Of a DNA stretch of 64,000 nucleotides, positions 1-8,128 are shown in pieces. How positions within the stretch are numbered: position 1 is the first letter of the stretch; each line of letters begins with the position of its first letter. A model generated the notes under the pieces. It saw only the letters and a list, made by a program, of their open reading frames with translations. It did not search any database and was not told where the DNA came from. The stretch lies in contig JACJXQ010000008.1 in the NCBI GenBank assembly GCA_020636495.1, positions 744,001 to 808,000 of the forward strand, in the 5' to 3' direction. The stretch comes from Chitinophagales bacterium. GTDB lineage: Bacteria; Bacteroidota; Bacteroidia; Chitinophagales; Chitinophagaceae. Position numbers and translations under genes: made by a program.

Positions 1-316
1 CATGAATGTCTATACCCAGGCGGCCTGTACTGGATTTGCCTTCAAGAAAAGGGACATGCGCATGTGTTTCTGTGTATTCAGCCGTAACTCCCAGGTAGAA
101 AATATGCGGGTACAATACAAAACCTTCTTCCGGAATCTCGAACACATCTATCTTGTTATGCTCCTTGGCATCCAGTATATGGTTACGGTAAGTAGCCAGA
201 GTTGAACCCAGGTGCACATCGTAACTGTTACTACCCAGGTCGGCACGGTTGTACGGCTCAATTTTGATAGTACCTTTTTCCATTTCTTCCAGGATGCGTT
301 TGTCAGAGAGTATCAT
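1..316 (-). CDS. dcd: dCTP deaminase (partial, N-terminal part)
   Basis: The reverse strand reads from ATG at 316 off the window edge, giving about 105 residues. The N-terminus MILSDKRILEEMEKG, the block LGSNSYDVHLG and the block EGKSSTGRLGIDIH near the edge are the family's substrate-binding and catalytic signature (EGxSSxxRxG, with the catalytic Glu). The enzyme deaminates dCTP to dUTP in the cytosol and feeds dTTP synthesis. The rest of the protein lies outside the window. A TATATTTG box (322-329, minus strand) ends only five bases before the ATG, so the mRNA probably has little or no leader. Identification is from motif recognition and is firm for the superfamily. A bifunctional dCTP deaminase/dUTPase cannot be excluded without the C-terminus. 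Confidence 0.9.
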   Translation of the reverse strand, partial: MILSDKRILEEMEKGTIKIEPYNRADLGSNSYDVHLGSTLATYRNHILDAKEHNKIDVFEIPEEGFVLYPHIFYLGVTAEYTETHAHVPFLEGKSSTGRLGIDIH

Positions 317-321
317 GGGTA

Positions 322-329
322 CAAATATA
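322..329 (-). promoter_or_regulatory. Candidate -7 promoter element for dcd
   Basis: On the minus strand this reads TATATTTG, a match to the Bacteroidota sigma-A -7 consensus TAnnTTTG. It lies five bases upstream of the dcd ATG. No clear TTTG -33 element at standard spacing is seen. Confidence 0.45.
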
Positions 330-334
330 ATAGC

Positions 335-476
335 AAACCCCAAACCCCTGAAGGGGCTTAGTTGTTTTTTATACCCAAATTTTCCCCTATCCGTGCCCTA
401 CAGGCTATATTTGCAGGGTGAATATTCACGTGACCATAAATAATGTCTCTCCCCTTTAGGGGAGCCGGAGGGGTTT
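335..476. repeat. Intergenic GC-rich inverted-repeat element
   Basis: Two short palindromes, CCCCTGAAGGGG (345-356) and CTCCCCTTTAGGGGAG (449-464), bracket the dcd/phosphopantetheinyl transferase intergenic region. The second runs into GCCGGAGGGGTTTT directly before the next ATG. The look is that of the dispersed 'cccctttagggg' intergenic repeats seen in several Bacteroidota genomes. That it is multicopy is inference; only one element is visible here. Confidence 0.4.
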
Positions 477-477
477 T

Positions 478-1116
478 ATGCCATTATACCGAGAATGGAG
501 CAGCGACGCCTATAGCCTGGCCGCTATATGGAAGATAGAAGAGCCGGAAAGCTTTTTCACGGAGCGCACGGGTATTATCTCTGACATAAAGAACGAAAAG
601 CGCCGGATGGAAAGGCTGGCAGGCCGTTTCCTACTCAAATACCTGAAACAGGATTTTCCACTGTTAAATATATACAGCGACGAGCATGACAAGCCACGCA
701 TTAATAATAACGACTACTTCTTTTCCATATCTCACTCATGGCCATATGTGGCGGCAGTGGTGAGTCCTTATGTGGAGTGCGGTATAGATATACAGTGCTG
801 GCACCCGAGGATGGAGGCTTTGCAGCATAAATTCCTTTCGGAACAGGAGCAAAAGTTATTTCATAACGACCCGAAACTGATCACCCTGGCATGGAGCGCC
901 AAAGAAGCCGCCTATAAATGGCAGGGGAGAAGGGGAGTGGAGTTCATAGACCACCTGCCAATAGAAAAATATACTGACAAGGAACATACTCACGAATTTG
1001 ATATATTTCTTCAATTAACTGCTCCAAAGATGCATGTACAGATACAAGGCATTGTAAAACAAGAGTTTGCGTGTGCCTATGCCATTCACGATGAGATATT
1101 GCATCCTTCATTTTAA
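478..1116 (+). CDS. 4'-phosphopantetheinyl transferase superfamily protein
   Basis: This 212-residue protein moves the 4'-phosphopantetheine arm of coenzyme A onto a Ser of a carrier protein. The two family motifs are present: GIDIQ at residues 102-106 (Mg-binding Asp104) and WSAKEAAYKW from residue 139 (Glu143, Lys142). HDKPRI and FSISHS upstream fit the CoA-binding N-terminal half. At about 210 aa it is of the Sfp/Gsp two-lobe type rather than the 120-aa AcpS type. The ATG at 478 follows directly on a GC-rich repeat and no upstream in-frame start is better. It could serve fatty-acid ACP or a secondary-metabolite carrier; nothing nearby decides between them. Confidence 0.85.
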   Translation: MPLYREWSSDAYSLAAIWKIEEPESFFTERTGIISDIKNEKRRMERLAGRFLLKYLKQDFPLLNIYSDEHDKPRINNNDYFFSISHSWPYVAAVVSPYVECGIDIQCWHPRMEALQHKFLSEQEQKLFHNDPKLITLAWSAKEAAYKWQGRRGVEFIDHLPIEKYTDKEHTHEFDIFLQLTAPKMHVQIQGIVKQEFACAYAIHDEILHPSF

Positions 1117-1216
1117 GTCATTAAAATAATTTAACATATTTATTATTTTGTGTATTTTGAAGAAAAATTTGCTAAAATGAATGCATTGTGGTTAAATTTG
1201 TGAAAAATTTAATCTA

Positions 1217-3409
1217 ATGTCTTCTTTACGTTATCTCGCACTACAAGACCTTGCCAAGGAGGAAAAAAAGATCGGCCACTATGCCGGCAAAAGAGTTACC
1301 TCAATTTTTGGCAGCAATGTATTTACTGAGCGCGCAATGCGCGAGTACCTTAGCGATGAGGCTTACAAGAGCCTGATGGCTTCAATTAAAGCAGGTGAAA
1401 AACTGGATCGCCGTGTGGCAGACCAGGTAGCAGCAGGTATGAAAGCCTGGGCCGAGGCGCATAGTGTTACTCACTTCACGCACTGGTTCCAACCACTGAC
1501 AGGTACTACAGCTGAGAAGCATGATTCTTTCTTTACTATCAAGAGCGATGGCAGCGCCATTGAGATATTTGATGGCGACGCGCTGATACAGCAGGAGCCT
1601 GATGCATCGAGCTTCCCTAACGGTGGTATCCGTGCTACTTTCGAGGCACGTGGTTATACCGCATGGGATCCCTCATCCCCGGCATTCATTATAGAAAGCG
1701 GACAAGGTAAGACGTTGTGCATCCCGACCATCTTTATAGCTTACAACGGCGAAAGCCTGGACTATAAGGCACCTTTGTTGAAATCTATCCACGAGCTGAA
1801 TAAAGCCGCTGTTGATGTGTGTCATTACTTCGATAAGAATGTATCGAAAGTAACAGCAACCTTGGGATGGGAGCAGGAGTACTTCGTTGTAGACGAGGTA
1901 ATGGCCAATGCGCGCCCTGACCTGGTACTGTGCGGACGTACGCTGGTAGGCCACGCACCTGCAAAAGGACAGCAATTAGAAGATCACTACTTTGGTACTA
2001 TACCCGAGCGCGTTTACGCTTTCATGCAAGACTTTGAACAAGAGTCTTACAAGCTGGGTATCCCACTGCGTACCCGCCACAACGAGGTAGCACCGGGACA
2101 GTTTGAGTGCGCACCGATATTTGAAGAAGCGAATATTGCTGTTGACCACAACAGCTTGTTGATGGATGTAATGACCAAGGTGGCCAAGCGTCATAAACTG
2201 AAAGTATTACTGCACGAAAAACCATTTGCCGGTGTGAATGGTAGCGGTAAACATAATAACTGGAGCCTTGCTACAGATACAGGTGTTAACCTGCTGTCTC
2301 CCGGTAAGACACCACGTACCAACCTGATGTTCCTGACCTTCTTTGTGAACATCATCAAAGCGGTACATGATAATGCTGACCTGTTGCGCGCAGCTATTGC
2401 ATCGGCAGGAAACGACCACCGCCTGGGTGCTAACGAAGCTCCTCCGGCTATTATATCTGTATATATAGGCCAGTACCTGACACAGGTGCTGAACGAAGTA
2501 GAAGAGCGAGTGAAAGAGAAATTCAGCGAGCAGGATGAGGTGATACTGAAGTTAGACATCCACAAGCAGATACCGGAACTGTTGATGGACAATACTGATC
2601 GTAACCGTACCAGTCCTTTCGCTTTCACTGGCAATAAATTTGAGTTCCGCGCCGTAGGTTCTGCTGCCAACTGTGGTTCTCCGTTGATGATCATCAATAC
2701 CATTATGGCTGACTCTTTGAAGAAATTCAAAGCAGAGGTAGATGCCCTGATAGAGAAAGGTGATAAGAAAGAAATAGCTATCATGCATGTATTGCGCAAA
2801 TACATTGCTGAGTCGAAGAAGATACGTTTTGAAGGTGATAACTACAGCGATGAGTGGGCTAAGGAAGCTGAAAAACGCGGCCTGAGCAATATGAAAACCA
2901 CTCCTGAAGCGCTGGGTGCTTACCTGACAGACAATGCTAAGAAACTGTTCTTTGATAACAATATATACAGTGCCCGTGAACTGGAAGCACGTGTTGAGAT
3001 CATGCTGGAAGAGTATGTGAAGAAAGTACAGATAGAAGCACGTATCATGGGTTACATTGCAACCAACCATGTATTACCTGCAGCCATCGCTTACCAGAAT
3101 TCGCTGATAGAGAATGTGAAAGGGTTGAAAGACCTGGGACTGGGCGAGAATACGTACAAAGCGCAGCTGAACTTAGTTGAGATAGTAAGCGGGCACATCC
3201 AGAACATTAATAATAATGTGGAGAAGATGATAGACGCACGCAAGCGTGCCAATAATGAAGCCGACAGTCACAAACGTGCTGATATGTATTGCAACGAGGT
3301 GAAACCTTACTTCGATACCATACGTTACCACGTTGATAAGCTGGAACTGATAGTTGATGATAAACTTTGGCCGCTGCCAAAATATCGTGAGCTGCTGTTC
3401 TTAAGATAA
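1217..3409 (+). CDS. glnN: Glutamine synthetase type III
   Basis: At 730 residues this matches the GSIII family (about 720-730 aa), which condenses glutamate and ammonia with ATP to glutamine as a large dodecamer. The N-terminal GSIII-specific region (residues 1 to about 180, with GSNVFTERAMREYL and THWFQPLTGTTAEKHDSF) precedes the catalytic beta-grasp/barrel with GWEQEYFVVDE, RHNEVAPGQFECAP, GVNGSGKHNNWSL and RTSPFAFTGNKFEFRA. A C-terminal helical extension follows (from about residue 560). It is a single-gene unit, with a strong hairpin terminator right after the stop. Assignment is by motif and length; the symbol follows common usage for GSIII. Confidence 0.95.
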   Translation: MSSLRYLALQDLAKEEKKIGHYAGKRVTSIFGSNVFTERAMREYLSDEAYKSLMASIKAGEKLDRRVADQVAAGMKAWAEAHSVTHFTHWFQPLTGTTAEKHDSFFTIKSDGSAIEIFDGDALIQQEPDASSFPNGGIRATFEARGYTAWDPSSPAFIIESGQGKTLCIPTIFIAYNGESLDYKAPLLKSIHELNKAAVDVCHYFDKNVSKVTATLGWEQEYFVVDEVMANARPDLVLCGRTLVGHAPAKGQQLEDHYFGTIPERVYAFMQDFEQESYKLGIPLRTRHNEVAPGQFECAPIFEEANIAVDHNSLLMDVMTKVAKRHKLKVLLHEKPFAGVNGSGKHNNWSLATDTGVNLLSPGKTPRTNLMFLTFFVNIIKAVHDNADLLRAAIASAGNDHRLGANEAPPAIISVYIGQYLTQVLNEVEERVKEKFSEQDEVILKLDIHKQIPELLMDNTDRNRTSPFAFTGNKFEFRAVGSAANCGSPLMIINTIMADSLKKFKAEVDALIEKGDKKEIAIMHVLRKYIAESKKIRFEGDNYSDEWAKEAEKRGLSNMKTTPEALGAYLTDNAKKLFFDNNIYSARELEARVEIMLEEYVKKVQIEARIMGYIATNHVLPAAIAYQNSLIENVKGLKDLGLGENTYKAQLNLVEIVSGHIQNINNNVEKMIDARKRANNEADSHKRADMYCNEVKPYFDTIRYHVDKLELIVDDKLWPLPKYRELLFLR

Positions 3410-3417
3410 TAACTGTA

Positions 3418-3445
3418 ACGCCCCGCAAATTTGCGGGGCGTTTTT
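3418..3445 (+). terminator. Rho-independent terminator after glnN
   Basis: CGCCCCGCAAA and TTTGCGGGGCG form an uninterrupted GC-rich stem followed by five T residues, starting nine bases after the glnN stop. Confidence 0.9.
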
Positions 3446-3456
3446 AATTCAACTAT

Positions 3457-4011
3457 ATGACAGAATATATGATACGGCTCATCGAGCCCGAAGATGTGCA
3501 AAGGGTGCTGGGTATTTACACACCTTACATTACAAAGTACAATACCAGTTTTGAGTATGAAGTACCTACGCTTGAAGAGTTTCAGCAACGCATTGCTAAT
3601 ATTACCGAACAATACCCCTGGCTGGTGTGCAAAAAAGACGGTGTGATAGTTGGTTATGCCTATGCAGGACAGCACCGGGCAAGAACCGCTTACCAATGGA
3701 GTGTAGAGTCTGCCATATATATAGCGGAGGATTTTTGTGGTAAGGGTGTTGGAAGGTTGTTGTACACAAAACTGTTTGAACTACTGAAGCAACAGGGTTA
3801 CATGAACGTATTTGCTGGTATGACGGCTCCTAATGAGCGTAGCGAACGCCTGCACAAAAGCTTAGGTTTTGAAGATGTAGGTACTTTTAAAAATATAGGA
3901 TATAAGAATGGAGCATGGCACGACACTAAGTGGTTTCAGTTAGATATAGGTGAGCATAAGAGCTTACTGTCTGAACCATTAAGTATAAAGGAAATTGGAA
4001 AAAACTATTAG
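3457..4011 (+). CDS. GNAT N-acetyltransferase, phosphinothricin-acetyltransferase-like
   Basis: This 184-residue cytosolic protein uses acetyl-CoA to acetylate a small amine. The N-terminus IRLIEPEDVQRVLGIY, the segment GYAYAGQHRARTAYQWSVE and the acetyl-CoA loop GKGVGRLLYTKL follow the Pat/Bar (MddA/YncA) subfamily, as do NERSERLHKSLGF and the C-terminal NGAWHDTKWFQ. These relatives act on phosphinothricin, methionine sulfoximine or related amino acids; the true substrate is unknown. The start could also be the ATG 12 bases downstream. It lies nine bases upstream of the OsmC gene, so the two are probably cotranscribed. Confidence 0.85.
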   Translation: MTEYMIRLIEPEDVQRVLGIYTPYITKYNTSFEYEVPTLEEFQQRIANITEQYPWLVCKKDGVIVGYAYAGQHRARTAYQWSVESAIYIAEDFCGKGVGRLLYTKLFELLKQQGYMNVFAGMTAPNERSERLHKSLGFEDVGTFKNIGYKNGAWHDTKWFQLDIGEHKSLLSEPLSIKEIGKNY

Positions 4012-4020
4012 CTTTAATCT

Positions 4021-4494
4021 ATGAGTAAACACCACCACTACACTACCACTATAGAGTGGACAGGTAATAAAGGCGAAGGAACTATAGACGCTGCAGCCTA
4101 TGAGCGTGCGCATACATTTTCCGTTGAAGGCAAAGCAGATATTCTTTGTTCTTCGGACACACCCTTTAGAGGAGATGTTAGCAAACATAACCCTGAGGAT
4201 ATGCTGGTATATTCTTTATCCAGTTGCCATATGTTATGGTACCTGCACTTGTGTGCAGATGCCGGTGTGGTAGTAACAGATTATACTGATACAGCTACAG
4301 GACGCATGTTGCAAAACGAAACAGGTGGCGGTCATTTTGAAGAAGTGGTACTGCATCCAGTTGTTACTATTACCGATGCGTCAAAAGTTGAACTGGCCAA
4401 TAGCCTGCACGATAAGGCGCACGAAAAATGTTTTATTGCTAACTCGTGTAATTTCCCTGTAAGGCATGAGCCGCATTGTGAGGTAAAGCCTTAA
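4021..4494 (+). CDS. OsmC family protein
   Basis: This 157-residue protein belongs to the OsmC/Ohr fold, whose members reduce organic hydroperoxides with paired cysteines. The visible marks are LVYSLSSCHMLWYLHLC in the central helix and KAHEKCFIANSC near the C-terminus, which supply the two family cysteine positions. The His-rich start (SKHHHYTTTIEW) is typical of the YhfA-like branch rather than classical Ohr. It starts nine bases after the acetyltransferase and is likely in the same operon. The peroxidase role is family knowledge and has not been shown for this branch. Confidence 0.8.
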   Translation: MSKHHHYTTTIEWTGNKGEGTIDAAAYERAHTFSVEGKADILCSSDTPFRGDVSKHNPEDMLVYSLSSCHMLWYLHLCADAGVVVTDYTDTATGRMLQNETGGGHFEEVVLHPVVTITDASKVELANSLHDKAHEKCFIANSCNFPVRHEPHCEVKP

Positions 4495-4497
4495 AGG

Positions 4498-4722
4498 CTA
4501 TTTTATTTTGCAGCTGGTTATGTATTCAGGTATCAATGATGTCCATTCGTTCTTACAACTTGTAAGTACCTGTTTCTTTGTCCCTGTGTAAGTCCCTGTG
4601 TTTTTGCTTATCAACATACCATTATAGGTAGTTGTACATTCACATTCGCGCGTTTTGACGCATGAAGTTGTTGTGCAGAGTATTATTGAGAATAATATGA
4701 TCGTAAACAAGTGTTTGCACAT
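4498..4722 (-). CDS. Small Cys-rich lipoprotein, family member 1
   Basis: This is a 74-residue protein if started at the ATG at 4722 (a TTG lies four codons upstream). Hydrophobic residues 5-19 lead to a lipobox ending at Cys21, so it is probably a lipoprotein. Behind the lipid Cys it carries C27-x-C29, then GTKK followed by a Cys six residues later, and a last Cys three from the C-terminal end. The same spacing recurs in the neighbours at 4833 and 7179. The function is not recognised. It is convergent with the OsmC gene, with only three bases between the stops. Confidence 0.6.
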   Translation of the reverse strand: MCKHLFTIILFSIILCTTTSCVKTRECECTTTYNGMLISKNTGTYTGTKKQVLTSCKNEWTSLIPEYITSCKIK

Positions 4723-4832
4723 AAGAGATACCAAGGAAGTTATACAATAAAGTTAAGACAACATCTGCAATTGGAACTGACCCAGGTTATTTATCAAAAA
4801 AACGGCAGCATTTTTTGAGATCAGGAATATGA

Positions 4833-5063
4833 TTATCGAAGAGTACAATAGGTATCTCCGGCGAAAATGGCTTTGTTAGATTCATCTTCCTCTTTGCAAT
4901 CAGCTTCAGCAGTTTTCCTGGTACCGAGTGTTTCGTAATCTACAGGCTCGTCAACCCCACTGCCATAATCTATATAACACAGGCAATGGTATCTTTTGAT
5001 ACACGAAGACATGCTGAAGACGACAAAAGCTAACATAAGAGTCGCCAATATCTGTTTGAACAT
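4833..5063 (-). CDS. Small Cys-rich lipoprotein, family member 2
   Basis: This is a 76-residue protein with a lipobox (SMSSC) ending at Cys21, C27-x-C29, GTRK followed by a Cys six residues on, and the C-terminus YCTLR. It aligns with the proteins at 4498 and 7179 through these marks although little else is kept, which suggests the cysteines form structural disulfides in the periplasm or at the surface. It is more acidic in the middle (DCKEEDES) than the other two. The ATG at 5063 is the only sensible start. No function is recognised. Confidence 0.6.
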   Translation of the reverse strand: MFKQILATLMLAFVVFSMSSCIKRYHCLCYIDYGSGVDEPVDYETLGTRKTAEADCKEEDESNKAIFAGDTYCTLR

Positions 5064-5133
5064 AGCTTTTGATTTGAGACAGTAACAAATATAACCAACT
5101 GAAATCTATATATTGGCAATAGAGTGTTGTTTT

Positions 5134-5586
5134 ATGAATGAATTGAAAGAGCAGCTACATGATCTGTGTACGCATTATATCAATAAGAATATCGATGATA
5201 TAGAGGCTGCTATTGCAGACAGGAGAATTGCGATTGCCGCCGAAACAAAAAGCAGTATGGGTGACAAATACGAGACTACCCGCGAGATGCTGCAACAGGA
5301 GATCAATATGAATTTGAGACGCCTGGGTGAAGCACAAGCCGGCCTTGCTGTATTGAATGCTATTGACCCTGGTATGAGTACAGATGTTGTAACAGCAGGT
5401 AGTTTAGTTGTAACCGTTACGGGTGGATATTATATCAGTGTAAGTGCAGGATCTCATGTAATTGATGGTAAAAAATATTATGCGGTATCGGCGTCGTCAC
5501 CTGTCGGTAAATTATTGCTTGGTAAAAAGAAAGGAGATGCAATTACATTAAATAACAACAGGATTACCATTATTTCTGTGCAATGA
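5134..5586 (+). CDS. GreA/GreB C-terminal-like protein with N-terminal coiled coil
   Basis: I chose the ATG at 5134 (150 aa); the reading frame extends seven codons upstream to a TTG. The N-terminal half is helical and charged, with SSMGDKYETTREMLQQE, and the C-terminal half is a small beta-barrel with SPVGKLLLGKKKGD. That segment resembles the FKBP-like C-terminal domain of transcript-cleavage factor GreA (SPLxxALxGKxxGD). Similar Bacteroidota proteins are often labelled '3-oxoacyl-ACP synthase', for which nothing here gives support. The acidic tip of the GreA coiled coil is not obvious, so RNA polymerase cleavage activity is doubtful. A role as an RNA polymerase secondary-channel regulator is inference. 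Confidence 0.6.
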   Translation: MNELKEQLHDLCTHYINKNIDDIEAAIADRRIAIAAETKSSMGDKYETTREMLQQEINMNLRRLGEAQAGLAVLNAIDPGMSTDVVTAGSLVVTVTGGYYISVSAGSHVIDGKKYYAVSASSPVGKLLLGKKKGDAITLNNNRITIISVQ

Positions 5587-5595
5587 TCCCTCCCT

Positions 5596-5658
5596 TTATT
5601 TCGTTAAGAATGTTCGAAATAAGGCTCGATTGTCATAGCAATTTCATACCATGACAAT
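5596..5658. repeat. Two inverted repeats in the 5587-5749 intergenic region
   Basis: TTATTTCG (5596-5603) pairs with CGAAATAA (5615-5622), and ATTGTCAT (5629-5636) pairs with ATGACAAT (5651-5658). The first may be a weak terminator of the upstream gene. The second, with a 14-base spacer, could be an operator for the T9SS gene at 5750. No T-tract is present. Confidence 0.35.
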
Positions 5659-5749
5659 TTGTGCAAGCATACTGTCAAATGATAGTTAACAAAAGTTAAA
5701 TCTCTTTTCATGAAGATTTTATTTATCTCTATTTGGTAAAAAATTATTC

Positions 5750-7123
5750 ATGAAACAATTATTTACCTCTTTGTTATGCGCTGTATCTCTGTATGTAGGT
5801 GCTGCTCCGTTTATGTTTAACAGGACATTTCAATTACCAGATGAGTTATATGGTTTGCCCCCGTCAGTAATGGAAATGCAAATGTGTCAAGCAAGGTCAG
5901 CAAGTAAACCTACCGTCGTTATGAAACGTATGGTTGCCAATTCCTACTACTTAAATGGTAGTATCACAGATAGCAACCGGTATTTTTATTCGCATGGCAG
6001 AGGGTCTGCGAACAAAGGCCCTGATTCATACTATACTTTTTACAGCATGACGGGTTACAACCAGGTCAATAACCTGCCATGTGATACACTTGTAAACTGG
6101 CATGACTATGGAAGTGGTTTTAACCTGAACGCTGTGTACCGGTATGAATATAACGTACAAAATAAAGTGATATTCACAGAATTGAAGGATGATTACATAT
6201 GGTTACAATACAAGGGTTACTATAACAGTGGCGGTATGTTGGAGCGAATAGATATACTGGATACTTTCGGAGCTACAGCGCTTACTGTTAAGAGTTCGAT
6301 GTACGTGATATATGATGGCCAGGGTAAGCGTATTGAGGATAGTACTTATAGCGTGATAAACAGCATGCAAACGGGCAGACGTACTTATACATATGATAGC
6401 AACAACAACCTGATCGACTTTTCTTCATACCGTTATGTGAACAGTCAATGGGAACTTTCTCTGAGAAATACATTTACTTATGATGGACAAAACAGGCAGA
6501 TAACACAGGTCACTTCAGCCGATTACGGTAATGGTTTTATGAACCAGCAAAAAGACAGTTTCTCCTATACAGGCAATAATACAGACCCTTCATTCCATGA
6601 AACGTTCTCCTGGAATGATAACACAAATCAGTGGGAGGATTATGAGATATTGGTGTATACTTTTGGCAATAACAGTTATTATGACGGATACACCATATAC
6701 AAGTACAATAACGGTTGGGATACCGTTGAGCAAGATGTGTATGTTTATGAAGGCAATGACCTGTTCGTGCGTTCTAATGGATATAAATATATAGGCGGCG
6801 GCCAGTTTTCTACTACGCCATACGACCAGTCAAACCTGTATTTTGAAGAGTATTACCCTGCATCAGTTTTGAATAATTTGTCAGCGAAAACTAAAATGAA
6901 TATATTTCCTAACCCTGCAGGAGAAATGTTGCATGTCAGAGCTGATAAAGATATAGCGTTTGTTAAAATAGTGGCATCCAATGGCGTGGTTGTTGCAGAT
7001 CTTGCTGCCGCACAGCATACAGCCACCATAGATGTTTCGCAGCTAGTACAGGGAGTATATACCGTGGTTTTAACTGATAAAGGTGGTGATATATTGGGTA
7101 GTGATCGGTTTGTAAAGCAGTAG
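5750..7123 (+). CDS. Secreted protein with YD-like repeats and T9SS type A sorting domain
   Basis: This is a 457-residue protein. The signal peptide is at residues 1-18 (LYVGAA). The body consists of antiparallel repeats of the kind YTYDSNNNLIDFSSY and FTYDGQNRQITQV, spaced about 40 residues apart, reminiscent of YD/RHS-type wall repeats. The last 80 residues are a T9SS type A C-terminal domain with the usual IFPNPAGEMLHV, SNGVVV and LVQGVYTVVL motifs, so the protein should be exported across the outer membrane and attached or released by the gliding/Por machinery. A paralogue lies at 62045. No catalytic motif is seen and the ligand is unknown. A hairpin follows the stop. Confidence 0.75.
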   Translation: MKQLFTSLLCAVSLYVGAAPFMFNRTFQLPDELYGLPPSVMEMQMCQARSASKPTVVMKRMVANSYYLNGSITDSNRYFYSHGRGSANKGPDSYYTFYSMTGYNQVNNLPCDTLVNWHDYGSGFNLNAVYRYEYNVQNKVIFTELKDDYIWLQYKGYYNSGGMLERIDILDTFGATALTVKSSMYVIYDGQGKRIEDSTYSVINSMQTGRRTYTYDSNNNLIDFSSYRYVNSQWELSLRNTFTYDGQNRQITQVTSADYGNGFMNQQKDSFSYTGNNTDPSFHETFSWNDNTNQWEDYEILVYTFGNNSYYDGYTIYKYNNGWDTVEQDVYVYEGNDLFVRSNGYKYIGGGQFSTTPYDQSNLYFEEYYPASVLNNLSAKTKMNIFPNPAGEMLHVRADKDIAFVKIVASNGVVVADLAAAQHTATIDVSQLVQGVYTVVLTDKGGDILGSDRFVKQ

Positions 7124-7125
7124 AA

Positions 7126-7157
7126 AAATCAAGAGCGGGAATTACTCCTGCTCTTGA
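7126..7157. terminator. Hairpin between convergent genes
   Basis: ATCAAGAGCGGG and CTCCTGCTCTTGAT form a stem with one mismatch between the T9SS gene and the convergent lipoprotein gene. There is no strong T-run on the plus strand, so termination efficiency is uncertain. Confidence 0.5.
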
Positions 7158-7178
7158 TCAATTGTATCGTAAGGGTAG

Positions 7179-7430
7179 TTATTCTAAACCGGCTCTTAGT
7201 GTGCAACTAACTGTTCCTGTGCCTAAAGAGTTATAACCGTAGTTAATGTCATCTTTCATGTTGTCACAATCAGATTGTGCTTTTTTCTTAGTGCCTACAT
7301 AATTTTCTTCGGTAGAATAAGTGAAGTTCGAATCTTTGTATGTGCATTCGCAGGTAAATGTTTTTACACAAGACGAAAAGCTGACAGCTGCAAAGAATAT
7401 GATAAGAGTTTTGGATAAATTTTTGTGCAT
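7179..7430 (-). CDS. Small Cys-rich lipoprotein, family member 3
   Basis: This is an 83-residue protein with hydrophobic residues 8-18, a lipobox FSSC ending at Cys21, C27-x-C29, GTKK followed by a Cys six residues later, and VSCTLR near the end. It is the third copy of the pattern seen at 4498 and 4833, two to three kb away and separated by unrelated genes. It is longer by a C-terminal tail (AGLE) and a Tyr/Gly-rich insert before the final Cys. Membrane anchoring is predicted from the lipobox. The function is unknown. Confidence 0.6.
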   Translation of the reverse strand: MHKNLSKTLIIFFAAVSFSSCVKTFTCECTYKDSNFTYSTEENYVGTKKKAQSDCDNMKDDINYGYNSLGTGTVSCTLRAGLE

Positions 7431-7489
7431 AGCAAATAGATTTGCCGCTAAAGATAATATATGTTTTGTTTCAATGATTCAGTTTTTTG

Positions 7490-8056
7490 TTACTTAATAT
7501 TATTCTTGTCAATATCGGCTGTTAGCTTTTGTAGTTGTTCCATTTGTGTTACCTGGAAATCGTAGAGCGTTTTTATTTGCTCTTGTATCAGCAGGTCTAT
7601 TTTTGCGTGTAAGCTCCTTATCTCCAGTTCTGCCTTCAGGTTTACCATATAATCGTTCTCGGCCCGTTTACGGTCTTTTTCTTCTTTCCTGTTCTGGCTC
7701 ATCATAATGATGGGTGCCTGTATTGCAGCAATACAGGAAAGCAAGAGGTTCATCAAAATAAAAGGGTAGGGGTCAAATATATCTTTTGGAGATGCTGTAA
7801 CATTATATACTATCCATACCATCAGGATAGTGAGAAATGAAATGATGAACATCCAACTACCTCCAAACTGAGCAATTTTATCAGAGAGTTTTTGCCCACG
7901 TGTGATAGTTTCTGTAGGTGGGTTGAGCAGGTTGGTTGTGAGTAATTGCTCTTCCTGTATTGATTTAGCAACGATCTCATTGAGCTTTTTAAGGTGCTCA
8001 TTCTGCGTATTCAGTAAAGCCGACAGTTTTTCGTCCTGAGGAAGCGCTTGTTCCAT
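7490..8056 (-). CDS. DUF1003 family membrane protein
   Basis: This is a 188-residue protein with two membrane helices (about residues 65-85 and 100-120). The block FGGSWMFIISFLTILMVWI, the short loop with FDPYPFILMNLLLS and AAIQAPIIMMSQNR are the DUF1003 signature. The family is uncharacterised at the molecular level; members sit in the inner membrane. The N-terminal 50 residues and C-terminal 60 residues are charged and probably coiled coil (RKEEKDRKRAENDY). It stands alone, with no partner gene visible. Confidence 0.8.
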   Translation of the reverse strand: MEQALPQDEKLSALLNTQNEHLKKLNEIVAKSIQEEQLLTTNLLNPPTETITRGQKLSDKIAQFGGSWMFIISFLTILMVWIVYNVTASPKDIFDPYPFILMNLLLSCIAAIQAPIIMMSQNRKEEKDRKRAENDYMVNLKAELEIRSLHAKIDLLIQEQIKTLYDFQVTQMEQLQKLTADIDKNNIK

Positions 8057-8128
8057 TGTGTTTCAATTTGTATTTAAATCTACGTAAGAACAGGGTGAAA
8101 AATAAAATCGAACACTAATAATATTATA

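Noticed and set aside
3325..3696. Minus-strand 123-residue frame over the end of glnN and the acetyltransferase start
   Set aside because: It crosses a strong plus-strand terminator and two supported genes.
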